Assembly: GCA_937902905.1 (NCBI GenBank)
Contig: CALELW010000143.1
Location: 1-30,692, forward strand
Direction of reading: 5' to 3'
Origin: an uncultured Clostridium sp.
GTDB taxonomy: Bacteria; Bacillota; Clostridia; Lachnospirales; Lachnospiraceae
Length of the DNA: 30,692 nucleotides
Position 1 is the stretch's first letter, and each line of letters starts with the position of its first letter. The notes beneath the pieces were generated by a model. It ran no database searches. It was not told the origin of the DNA and saw nothing but the letters and a program-made list of their open reading frames with translations. Shown here piece after piece: positions 24,945 to 30,692 of this stretch. Both the position numbers and the translations under genes were made by a program.

Positions 24945-25000
24945 AAATATGGCTGTAGGAGTAAATATTCCTATTTATCCTATGACCAAGGAGGAAAAAG

Positions 25001-25747
25001 ATGAATTGTAATGCCCTGAAAGATAAAAATATATTAATAACAGGTGCTACTTCTGGTATTGGAAAAACAATAGCAGAGCAGTTTGCAAAGGAAGGCGCCC
25101 GTTTGGTTCTTGTGGGACGACGCGAAGAAATTTTGCATCAATTACAGAAGGATTTTGGGCAGGATACAATAACGATTCCCTGTGATTTGAGTAAAACAGA
25201 GGATATTGAGAAAATATTTACCGTCTGCAGAGAGAATGCATGTAAATTAAATGGTCTCGTTCATTGTGCCGGAATTGCTGAAATGTGCGGAATCCGGATG
25301 TTTGAAACGGAAGATGCCATGAATATGATGAATGTAAATACATTCTCTTTTGTTGAATTGTGTAAACGTTTTTCGGCAAAAAAAAATTCCTATGATGAGT
25401 CTGGGATTGTGGCGATTTCGTCGATTAGTTCGATTCGAAATGATGCCGGGATGATTTTGTATTCCATGTCAAAGGCGGCGTTGAATTCAGCTGTCAAGAC
25501 AATGTCAAAGGAATTTCTCAAGAGAAAAATCCGAGTAAATGGAATTTTACCCGCAAATGTTAAGACCGATATGTTTGTGAGTGGGGAAGATACCTTTGAA
25601 GATTTTATGGAGACGGCTCTTGAAAGGCAGCCGCTTGGTATTATTGATACGGAGCAGGTATCCTATCTGACTGAATTTTTATTGTCAGATAATGCTAAAT
25701 ATATTACAGGAGAATTAATAGTAATGAGTGGAGGAATGACATATTAA
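25001..25747 (+). CDS. Short-chain dehydrogenase/reductase (FabG-like), SDR 1
   Basis: A 248-residue classical SDR. The nucleotide motif TGATSGIG (14-21), the serine in the ISSISS stretch (about 139-144), Tyr154 and Lys158 in YSMSK are in place, so it should be a catalytically active NAD(P)H oxidoreductase. The usual NNAG motif reads HCAG (88-91). The arginines after the second strand (VGRREE) favour NADPH. It is closely similar to SDR 2 in KEFLKRKIRVN and the C-terminal LSDxxKxITG segment, suggesting tandem duplication. A likely substrate is a 3-oxoacyl group on one of the nearby ACPs, or a keto-sugar; both are inference. The ATG follows AAGGAGG. Confidence 0.85.
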   Translation: MNCNALKDKNILITGATSGIGKTIAEQFAKEGARLVLVGRREEILHQLQKDFGQDTITIPCDLSKTEDIEKIFTVCRENACKLNGLVHCAGIAEMCGIRMFETEDAMNMMNVNTFSFVELCKRFSAKKNSYDESGIVAISSISSIRNDAGMILYSMSKAALNSAVKTMSKEFLKRKIRVNGILPANVKTDMFVSGEDTFEDFMETALERQPLGIIDTEQVSYLTEFLLSDNAKYITGELIVMSGGMTY

Positions 25748-25775
25748 AGATAACATCATTGCTCGAAAGGCAGGT

Positions 25776-26738
25776 ATGGAGGATATACCGGCTATTATGC
25801 AGTTTATTGAAAAAAACTGGAAAAAAAATCACATTTTGGCAAGAAATGAGAAATTTTTTCGTTGGATGTATACCGATGAAGAAGGCTGTAATGTTATCCT
25901 TGCAGAAGATGAGTACAATGATATTTGTGGCATGATAGGTGTCATTAAATATAACTCCACAAAAAATCCGGATATTGTTGGTACGATGTGGAAAGTGTTA
26001 CATACGGAAAATCCTCAGTTGGGATTGGATATTGGAAAAAGAATGTATGAAATATATAATCCACGATGCGATGTAGGTCCGGGACTTAACAAGAGAGCTT
26101 TGAAAATAAATCAGATGATGGGATACTTTGGTGCGGCAATGGGGCATTTGTATGTTTTAGGCGCCTGTACGGAATACCGGATTGCGAAAGTGATAAAAAA
26201 GCAGGAGAGAATTTCATGCATGTCAAAGAAACGTTTGGTTGAAATTCATACAAAGGATAAATTGAGAATGATATATAATGATGCTTTGCAAAGAAGACGG
26301 GTTCCTTACAAAGATTTTAATTATGTTGTTCATCGATTTATACAGCATCCGATTTATACGTATCGTTTTTTGGGAATTCAGAATGAAGAAGGTGTGATTA
26401 AGGCTTTTTTCGTTGTTCGAGAGGTTGAGCATGACGGTGCGAAAGCTTGTAAAATTGTAGACTATTACGGACCTTATGAAGAAATCATCGATACGGCATC
26501 AGAGGTGTACCGGTTTGTGGATGAAAATAACTATGAATATATGGATATTTATTGTTATGGAGTTCCGGAAGAATATTTATTTACTGCTGGTTTTTCATGG
26601 TGTACGAATGAGAAAGCAATAATTCCAAACTATTTTGCACCATTTGAACAAAAAAATACAGATATTTATTTTGCTGCATCACTTTGGGGTGAATTTGATG
26701 TATTCCGTGGTGACGCAGATCAAGATAGACCAAGTTAA
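25776..26738 (+). CDS. GNAT-like acyltransferase
   Basis: A 320-residue (or longer) protein with a GNAT-like N-terminal part. The expected first strand and helix read IARKAGMEDIPAIMQFIE, but IARKAG lies upstream of the first ATG (25776). In frame, the reading stays open back to a stop at 25737-25739, with only ATT/ATC codons in between. A strong GGAGG (25730-25734) is well spaced for an ATT at 25743, where the protein would overlap the SDR 1 stop. A second, degenerate GNAT half is possible (FFVVREVEHDGAKACKIVDYYGP, about 205-230). Such proteins are found in surface-glycan and flagellin-modification clusters. Its product group is unknown. Confidence 0.6.
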   Translation: MEDIPAIMQFIEKNWKKNHILARNEKFFRWMYTDEEGCNVILAEDEYNDICGMIGVIKYNSTKNPDIVGTMWKVLHTENPQLGLDIGKRMYEIYNPRCDVGPGLNKRALKINQMMGYFGAAMGHLYVLGACTEYRIAKVIKKQERISCMSKKRLVEIHTKDKLRMIYNDALQRRRVPYKDFNYVVHRFIQHPIYTYRFLGIQNEEGVIKAFFVVREVEHDGAKACKIVDYYGPYEEIIDTASEVYRFVDENNYEYMDIYCYGVPEEYLFTAGFSWCTNEKAIIPNYFAPFEQKNTDIYFAASLWGEFDVFRGDADQDRPS

Positions 26739-26751
26739 GGAGGATAATACA

Positions 26752-26967
26752 GTGAGTTTAGAAGAAAAACTTGAATTGTTAGAAGAAATTATGGATTATG
26801 AGGATTCGTTGGAAGTTGACATGGTACTTTCCGATTTGGAAGAATGGGATTCTTTGTCTACGTTGGCTCTTGCTGCGAAAGTCAAAGAGTTATATGGAAA
26901 AAACTTAACGAATGATGAAATACAGAATTTTAAAACGGTAAAAGATATTTGTGACTATTTAAAATAG
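26752..26967 (+). CDS. Acyl carrier protein, first (dedicated) copy
   Basis: A 71-residue free-standing carrier protein. The phosphopantetheine attachment serine is Ser34 in EEWDSLSTLAL. Helix I is acidic (LEEKLELLEEIMD) and the C-terminal helix ends NFKTVKDICDYLK. The start is GTG 26752, eight bases after AAGGAGG (26737-26743); longer in-frame starts upstream would run inside the GNAT gene. It is not the housekeeping AcpP (no DSLDTVEL or ENEDLEVD motif). It sits directly before the KAS III gene. A 4'-phosphopantetheinyl transferase is not in the window, so the cellular AcpS would have to serve it. Confidence 0.88.
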   Translation: MSLEEKLELLEEIMDYEDSLEVDMVLSDLEEWDSLSTLALAAKVKELYGKNLTNDEIQNFKTVKDICDYLK

Positions 26968-26985
26968 TATAAAGGAGATTACGCC

Positions 26986-27981
26986 ATGTATGGTGAATTT
27001 GACAATATAAAGATTTGTGGAATCGCTTCTGCAGCTCCGAAAAGAGTTGTGGACAATGAAATTATAGCGGAAAAACTGGGAAACCGGAGAGCTAAAAAAC
27101 AGGTTGCACTCACAGGAATTAAGCATAGGCATCTTATGGACAAGGGGCAGTCGGCAGCAGACCTTAGTTGTGTGTGCGGTGAGAAGTTATTGAATGAATT
27201 GGGTTGGAACCGTGATGAGATTCGAGTGATTGTAAATGTTACACAGTCTCCGGATTTTCATACTCCATCAACGGCAATGCTGATTCAAAAAAGACTACAT
27301 ATTGGACAGGATTGTCTGGCTTTTGATGTGAATCTTGGATGCACCGGTTATGTCAGTGGATTGCAGATTATATCAGCTCTGCTTCAAAATACCGGCGGAA
27401 AAGGTCTCTTGTTTGTTGGTGATGGCCGTTATCAGGAAATGCCCGAAGTGCCGACAACGGATTCATTATTATTTGGCGATGGTTCAAGCGCAACTGCGAT
27501 TGAAATTGAAAAGGGAAATCCATTATTTTATGCGCAAAAAACAGATGGTGAGCGTTATCAGCTGATTAGCGTGGGACTTGATGGTACGCTGAAGATGGAT
27601 GGCAATGCAGTCTTGCTTTTTTCCTTAAATGAGGTGTGCCAAAGTATCCGTGATATGAGACAGCATTATTCTATTTCGGAAGACAGCATTGATTTTTATA
27701 TTTTGCATCAAGCGCAGAAACTCATTTTAGATGGAATTGCCAGAGAGTGTGAAATTGATTTACACAAAGTTCTTCGGTCATATGAAGAGTATGGCAATAC
27801 GTCGACAGCTACTTTACCATTTACCATATGCAATAATGTGGATGAGATAAAAAAGAAAGAACGTGTTCGTCTCTTTCTTTGTGGCTATGGTGTTGGTCTG
27901 GCATGGTCGAGTGTTGTTTTGGATATGGATACGAAACATATTTATCCGATTGAAGAAACCGACTTTTTCTATGAAGATTGA
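26986..27981 (+). CDS. 3-Oxoacyl-ACP synthase III (KAS III / FabH) family protein
   Basis: A 331-residue thiolase-fold condensing enzyme. The catalytic triad typical of FabH is intact: Cys119 in DVNLGCTGYV, His241 in LHQAQK and Asn271 in YGNTSTAT. The FGDGSSATAIE and GIKHRH segments are also FabH-like. It could condense an acyl-CoA (acetyl-CoA) or an ACP-bound starter with malonyl-ACP to a 3-oxoacyl-ACP, which the flanking SDRs could reduce. Neighbouring ACPs, not fatty-acid genes (no fabD/F/Z), indicate a one-cycle reaction rather than a whole fatty-acid pathway. Alternatively it could act as an acyltransferase, as some KAS III relatives do. The product is not deducible from sequence alone. 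Confidence 0.88.
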   Translation: MYGEFDNIKICGIASAAPKRVVDNEIIAEKLGNRRAKKQVALTGIKHRHLMDKGQSAADLSCVCGEKLLNELGWNRDEIRVIVNVTQSPDFHTPSTAMLIQKRLHIGQDCLAFDVNLGCTGYVSGLQIISALLQNTGGKGLLFVGDGRYQEMPEVPTTDSLLFGDGSSATAIEIEKGNPLFYAQKTDGERYQLISVGLDGTLKMDGNAVLLFSLNEVCQSIRDMRQHYSISEDSIDFYILHQAQKLILDGIARECEIDLHKVLRSYEEYGNTSTATLPFTICNNVDEIKKKERVRLFLCGYGVGLAWSSVVLDMDTKHIYPIEETDFFYED

Positions 27982-27994
27982 TAGAAGGTGAATT

Positions 27995-28711
27995 ATGCAG
28001 GGGAAAAATATATTGATTACGGGAGCATCCTCAGGAATTGGTAAAGAAACTGCCTTGTACCTTGCCAAGCAGGGAGCAATTGTAATTTTAGTGGCGAGAA
28101 ATGAAACAAGGCTGAAGGAAGTAAAGGATGCAATTGGTGAGCATGCGTATTCATACATTTGCGATTTGAGCCAATTGGAAAATATAAAAGGCATATTTGA
28201 ATTTTGTAAAGAAAACGGTTTGAAGTTAGATGGCATGGTTCATGCTGCAGGCATTTCCAATCCGATACCGGTACGCAGTGTTTCGGTAGAAAGCATGGAA
28301 CAAACAATGCGTGTGAACTGCATGTCGTTTGCAGAACTTGGAAAATATTTTTGTGGTAAAAAATATTCCAATGAAAATGCATCGATTGTTGCTATCTCTT
28401 CGCTGGCGGCAACACGACCGGTCATGGGGCAGTTGACATATGCAGCTTCAAAATCCGCCCTGAATTCGATGGTTGAAGTGATGGCTAAGGAATTTTTGAA
28501 ACGAAAAATCCGGGTTAATGCAATTATGCCGTCGTATGTGGATACGCCTATGGTTGCGGAAGGTGGACGTTTTGGAATGAATAACGGAATTGACGCAATG
28601 CCGTTAGGCGTGATTGAGCCGATTCAAATTGCTTATTTGGCAGAATTTTTGCTGTCTGATAAATCAAAGCACATTACAGGTGCTGCTATCCCGGTATCAT
28701 CGGGAGTATAA
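27995..28711 (+). CDS. Short-chain dehydrogenase/reductase (FabG-like), SDR 2
   Basis: A 238-residue SDR with TGASSGIG (9-16), HAAG (83-86) in place of NNAG, a serine in VAISSLAA, and Tyr149/Lys153 in YAASK, so the catalytic tetrad is essentially complete. It matches SDR 1 in SKSALNSMVEVMAKEFLKRKIRVN. It lies right behind the KAS III gene (13 bases), the position expected for a 3-oxoacyl-ACP reductase. Stereochemistry and cofactor are not determined. The C-terminus ends in SSGV, without the G-G-x tail of standard FabG, hence a specialised role is possible. Confidence 0.85.
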   Translation: MQGKNILITGASSGIGKETALYLAKQGAIVILVARNETRLKEVKDAIGEHAYSYICDLSQLENIKGIFEFCKENGLKLDGMVHAAGISNPIPVRSVSVESMEQTMRVNCMSFAELGKYFCGKKYSNENASIVAISSLAATRPVMGQLTYAASKSALNSMVEVMAKEFLKRKIRVNAIMPSYVDTPMVAEGGRFGMNNGIDAMPLGVIEPIQIAYLAEFLLSDKSKHITGAAIPVSSGV

Positions 28712-28733
28712 AACAAATAAAGGAGAGAATGAA

Positions 28734-28955
28734 ATGACAAGAGAAGAAAAAATTGAAATTATTGCTGATATTTTAGAGGTTGAACCAGATGAGGTGCAGG
28801 AAGATATGGTCTTAGAAGATTTTGAAACTTGGGACTCGGTTGCTGTACTGTCAGTTATTGCAATGATGGATGAGCATTTTGGAAAATATCCGCATGCATC
28901 GGAAATCCGCTCTTATATTAAAGTGGGCGATTTAATGAAAAATATGGAGAAATAA
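28734..28955 (+). CDS. Acyl carrier protein, second copy
   Basis: A 73-residue carrier protein with Ser35 in ETWDSVAVLS as the presumed phosphopantetheine site. N-terminal helix EEKIEIIADILEVEP, a DEVQEDMVLEDF loop and a C-terminal KVGDLMKNMEK helix fit the ACP fold. It differs from the first ACP in sequence (DSV instead of DSL, and a shorter acidic stretch), so the two are not recent copies. It starts at ATG 28734 with AGGAGAG (28721-28727) at six bases; upstream in-frame starts fall inside SDR 2 and are not needed. It lies two bases before SDR 3. Confidence 0.88.
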   Translation: MTREEKIEIIADILEVEPDEVQEDMVLEDFETWDSVAVLSVIAMMDEHFGKYPHASEIRSYIKVGDLMKNMEK

Positions 28956-28957
28956 GT

Positions 28958-29701
28958 ATGATAAATCCAATGGAGTTAACAGGCAAAAGAATTATGGTGA
29001 CAGGTGCCTCTTCCGGAATCGGCAGAGAGACAGCGATACTGCTTAGTAATCTTGGTGCACAGGTGGTTTTGCTTGGCAGAGATGAGCAGAGACTGGCTGA
29101 GACAAAAGACAATCTGAGCGGAGAGGGGCATGTGGCAATCTCTTTAGAATTGAGAGAGTTTGAAAAATACGCAGATGCTTTTAAACAAATAAAGGAAACA
29201 GGAAAAAAACTAGATGGTTTTGTCCATTGTGCAGGAATTGCTAAAGTAATACCGTTAAAAGTAGTGTCAGCAAATGTAATTCAAGATATGTTTGCAGTCA
29301 ATTATGTTTCTTTTATGGAGTTAATGAAACATTTTGCTAAAAAAACAAATTCCGATGGTGGAAGTGTGGTATGCTTATCCGCTATTAATGCTCATTACCC
29401 ACAGAAATGTATGAGCGTTTATGCGGCAACAAAAGGTGCCCTTGAGATGGCTGTTTCTTCACTGGCAGTTGAATTGTTTGAGAAAAAAATTCGGGTGAAT
29501 GCAGTGGTTCCTGGACCGATTGCAACGCCAATGGCGGCATCTTTTTCGGAAGTAAGCGGAGAGGAGAGCAATATTGTCGGACAGCAGCTAATGGCGCTTG
29601 GTGAACCGGCAGATATTGCAAATATGGCTGCTTATTTACTGAGTGATGCATCCAAATTTATTACCGGAAGAAAATTTTATGTGGATGGAGGAAGATTGTA
29701 A
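28958..29701 (+). CDS. Short-chain dehydrogenase/reductase (FabG-like), SDR 3
   Basis: A 247-residue SDR whose start is two bases after the second ACP stop. Motifs: TGASSGIG (15-22), HCAG (90-93), Ser141, Tyr155 and Lys159 in YAATK. The C-terminal YVDGGRL is closer to standard FabG than SDR 1 or 2. It shares LSDASKFITG with the other two, so all three descend from one ancestor. It might act on the carrier-bound chain or on a sugar intermediate. The end overlaps the ribosome site of the next gene (GGAGGAAG). Confidence 0.85.
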   Translation: MINPMELTGKRIMVTGASSGIGRETAILLSNLGAQVVLLGRDEQRLAETKDNLSGEGHVAISLELREFEKYADAFKQIKETGKKLDGFVHCAGIAKVIPLKVVSANVIQDMFAVNYVSFMELMKHFAKKTNSDGGSVVCLSAINAHYPQKCMSVYAATKGALEMAVSSLAVELFEKKIRVNAVVPGPIATPMAASFSEVSGEESNIVGQQLMALGEPADIANMAAYLLSDASKFITGRKFYVDGGRL

Positions 29702-30562
29702 GTGAAACGAGAAGAAAATCTAAAATTATTTCAAGATAGAGAAAAAAATTGGATTACTTATGGTGATTTGGTTCGTGCTATGAAAGAGGTAAAGGCAGAT
29801 GACTGTGATGCTCTTCTTATCCACACGGATTTGTCTTTTGGTCTTCCGACAAGAGAATTAAAACGGAAGGAACTGGTAGAAGTTTTATATGACGCTATCT
29901 GTGAATTAGGGGTAAAAACACTAATTTTTCCTACCTTTACTTTTAGTTATGGAAACCGTGAGGATTTTGATGTAAAAAACACAAAATGCAAAATGGGAAT
30001 GTTGAATGAGTATGTGAGAAAACTGCCGGAGTCTGTGCGTTCAAAGGACCCGTTGATGTCTGTTTGTGTTATTGGAGAAAACAAAGAACTTGCGAAAGTT
30101 AGTGGAAATAAATCACTTGGTGAGGGGAGTTTTTTTGACCGCTTTCATCACACGAAAAATGCAAGAATTATGTTTTTTGGGGCGCAGCTTCCACAGTGTC
30201 ATACACAGATGCACTATGTAGAAGAAAAATTGCGTGTTCCATATCGATATGACATGAAGTTTGAAGGAAATATAATCGATGAAAATGGAGTTTCCACACC
30301 GGATACGCACATTTTGTATGTAAAATATAGAGATGTTCTGCCGTGTGTACCACCTTCATTTGAGCAGGAATTAATTGATGAGGGATTGTTCTTAAAAAAG
30401 AAGGTTGGTAATTCATCAATTGCATGTTTTACGGAGCAGGCAGCTTATGATAAAGAGGTTGAGTGGCTTACGAGGGATGTGAATTGTTTTTTGGCAGAGC
30501 CATACGATACGAAACCACTTGTTAAAGAATATTCTTATGGAAATGTAACGACCGTGCAGTAA
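29702..30562 (+). CDS. AAC(3)-fold acyltransferase (antibiotic_NAT family)
   Basis: A 286-residue protein of the AAC(3)/YokD fold, starting at GTG 29702 behind GGAGGAAG and touching the SDR 3 stop. Motifs of this family: IHTDLSFG (40-47), PTFTFSYG (77-84), RSKDPLMSV (113-121), GEGSFFDRF (140-148), and MHYVEEKLRVPYR (170-182) holding His171 and Glu174. These fix the acyl-CoA or acyl-carrier pocket and the acceptor amine. The family is named for aminoglycoside resistance, but many members in glycan loci acylate an amino group of a sugar. The context here (ACPs, KAS III, nonulosonate genes) points to such a role. It should not be read as a resistance gene without testing. Confidence 0.82.
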   Translation: MKREENLKLFQDREKNWITYGDLVRAMKEVKADDCDALLIHTDLSFGLPTRELKRKELVEVLYDAICELGVKTLIFPTFTFSYGNREDFDVKNTKCKMGMLNEYVRKLPESVRSKDPLMSVCVIGENKELAKVSGNKSLGEGSFFDRFHHTKNARIMFFGAQLPQCHTQMHYVEEKLRVPYRYDMKFEGNIIDENGVSTPDTHILYVKYRDVLPCVPPSFEQELIDEGLFLKKKVGNSSIACFTEQAAYDKEVEWLTRDVNCFLAEPYDTKPLVKEYSYGNVTTVQ

Positions 30563-30582
30563 AAATACAAGGAGGTATAGTT

Positions 30583-30692
30583 ATGTACAAATCGGTATTA
30601 GATTATTTCGAGGAAACGGTACAGCGGGTCCCTGAAAAAATGGCAGTCCGTCATAAGGAGGAAGAATGTACATTTGCCGGATTTCAGGAAAA
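30583..30692 (+). CDS. Start of an AMP-forming acyl/aminoacyl-adenylating enzyme (truncated by the window)
   Basis: Only the first 36 codons are present. ATG 30583 follows AAGGAGG (30569-30575) at seven bases, 20 bases after the preceding stop. The segment SVLDYFEETVQRVPEKMAVRHKEE is the usual opening of AMP-binding (ANL superfamily) proteins such as NRPS adenylation domains and DltA-like ligases, ahead of the core motifs. It would load an acyl or amino-acid group onto one of the ACPs. The downstream part, including the adenylate-forming motifs, is outside the window, so the family call rests on the N-terminus alone. Confidence 0.6.
   Translation, partial: MYKSVLDYFEETVQRVPEKMAVRHKEEECTFAGFQE

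Noticed and set aside
26635..26751. Longer N-terminus for the first ACP
   Set aside because: The extra 39 residues lie inside the GNAT gene and do not resemble an ACP; GTG 26752 has a perfect ribosome site.
25001..29701. The SDR/ACP/KAS III genes as the housekeeping fatty-acid operon
   Set aside because: No fabD, fabF, fabZ, fabK or acc genes are present, the ACPs lack AcpP motifs, there are three SDRs, and an AAC(3)-fold protein and a GNAT-like protein are mixed in.
29702..30562. Aminoglycoside resistance gene
   Set aside because: Only the fold family matches; the operon context is sugar/acyl metabolism, and the family has many members without a resistance role.
1..30692. tRNA, rRNA, CRISPR array, insertion sequence or prophage genes
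   Set aside because: I looked for cloverleaf ends, regular spacer repeats, transposase or integrase motifs and found none; the only repeats are the palindromic pair near 2.3-2.95 kb.

Overview
The window looks like chromosomal DNA of a motile, low-to-moderate GC Gram-positive anaerobe of the Clostridia, most likely Lachnospiraceae. This rests on strong AAGGAGG-type ribosome sites, the flgM-flgN-flgK-flgL-fliW-csrA gene order, a short Firmicutes-type flagellin and the overall protein style. The family-level assignment is inference.

Layout. (1) 14-2190, minus strand: a purC-lysA pair read from a near-consensus sigma-A promoter at 2229-2257. (2) 2191-3086: a divergent intergenic region of about 0.9 kb without a convincing gene. 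It holds two related palindromic elements in opposite orientation and a promoter for the next operon. (3) 3087-7313: a type IIA topoisomerase pair, B then A, probably topoisomerase IV (parE-parC) because the A subunit lacks a GyrA box. (4) 7337-20751: a late flagellar block. A sigma-28 promoter drives flgM, flgN, two tandem flgK paralogues, flgL, fliW and csrA. A second drives flaG, fliD, fliS, a FliT-like chaperone, a Maf-type flagellin glycosyltransferase and a small unknown gene. A third drives the flagellin gene through a long structured leader carrying a textbook CsrA-type hairpin; a strong terminator follows. (5) 20917-24853: a nonulosonic (sialic-type) acid operon, neuC-neuB-neuA-neuB2. 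(6) 25001-30692 (runs off the end): an unusual gene set of three related SDR reductases, a GNAT-like protein, two stand-alone acyl carrier proteins, a KAS III-type ketosynthase, an AAC(3)-fold acyltransferase and the start of an acyl/aminoacyl-adenylating enzyme. It has its own extended -10 promoter and, overlapping the leader, a sigma-28-like site.

How they fit. FlgM, CsrA-FliW and the repeated sigma-28 sites form the late-flagellar control circuit. Blocks 3' of fliS would make and attach a CMP-activated nonulosonic acid to flagellin via Maf. The most interesting part is block 6. Its enzymes could build a short (beta-hydroxy)acyl group on a dedicated carrier protein and pass it to an amino group of a sugar, so it may be an acyl-ACP tailoring line for flagellar glycan. 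The sequence supports the families and the promoter link; the product and its destination are inference.
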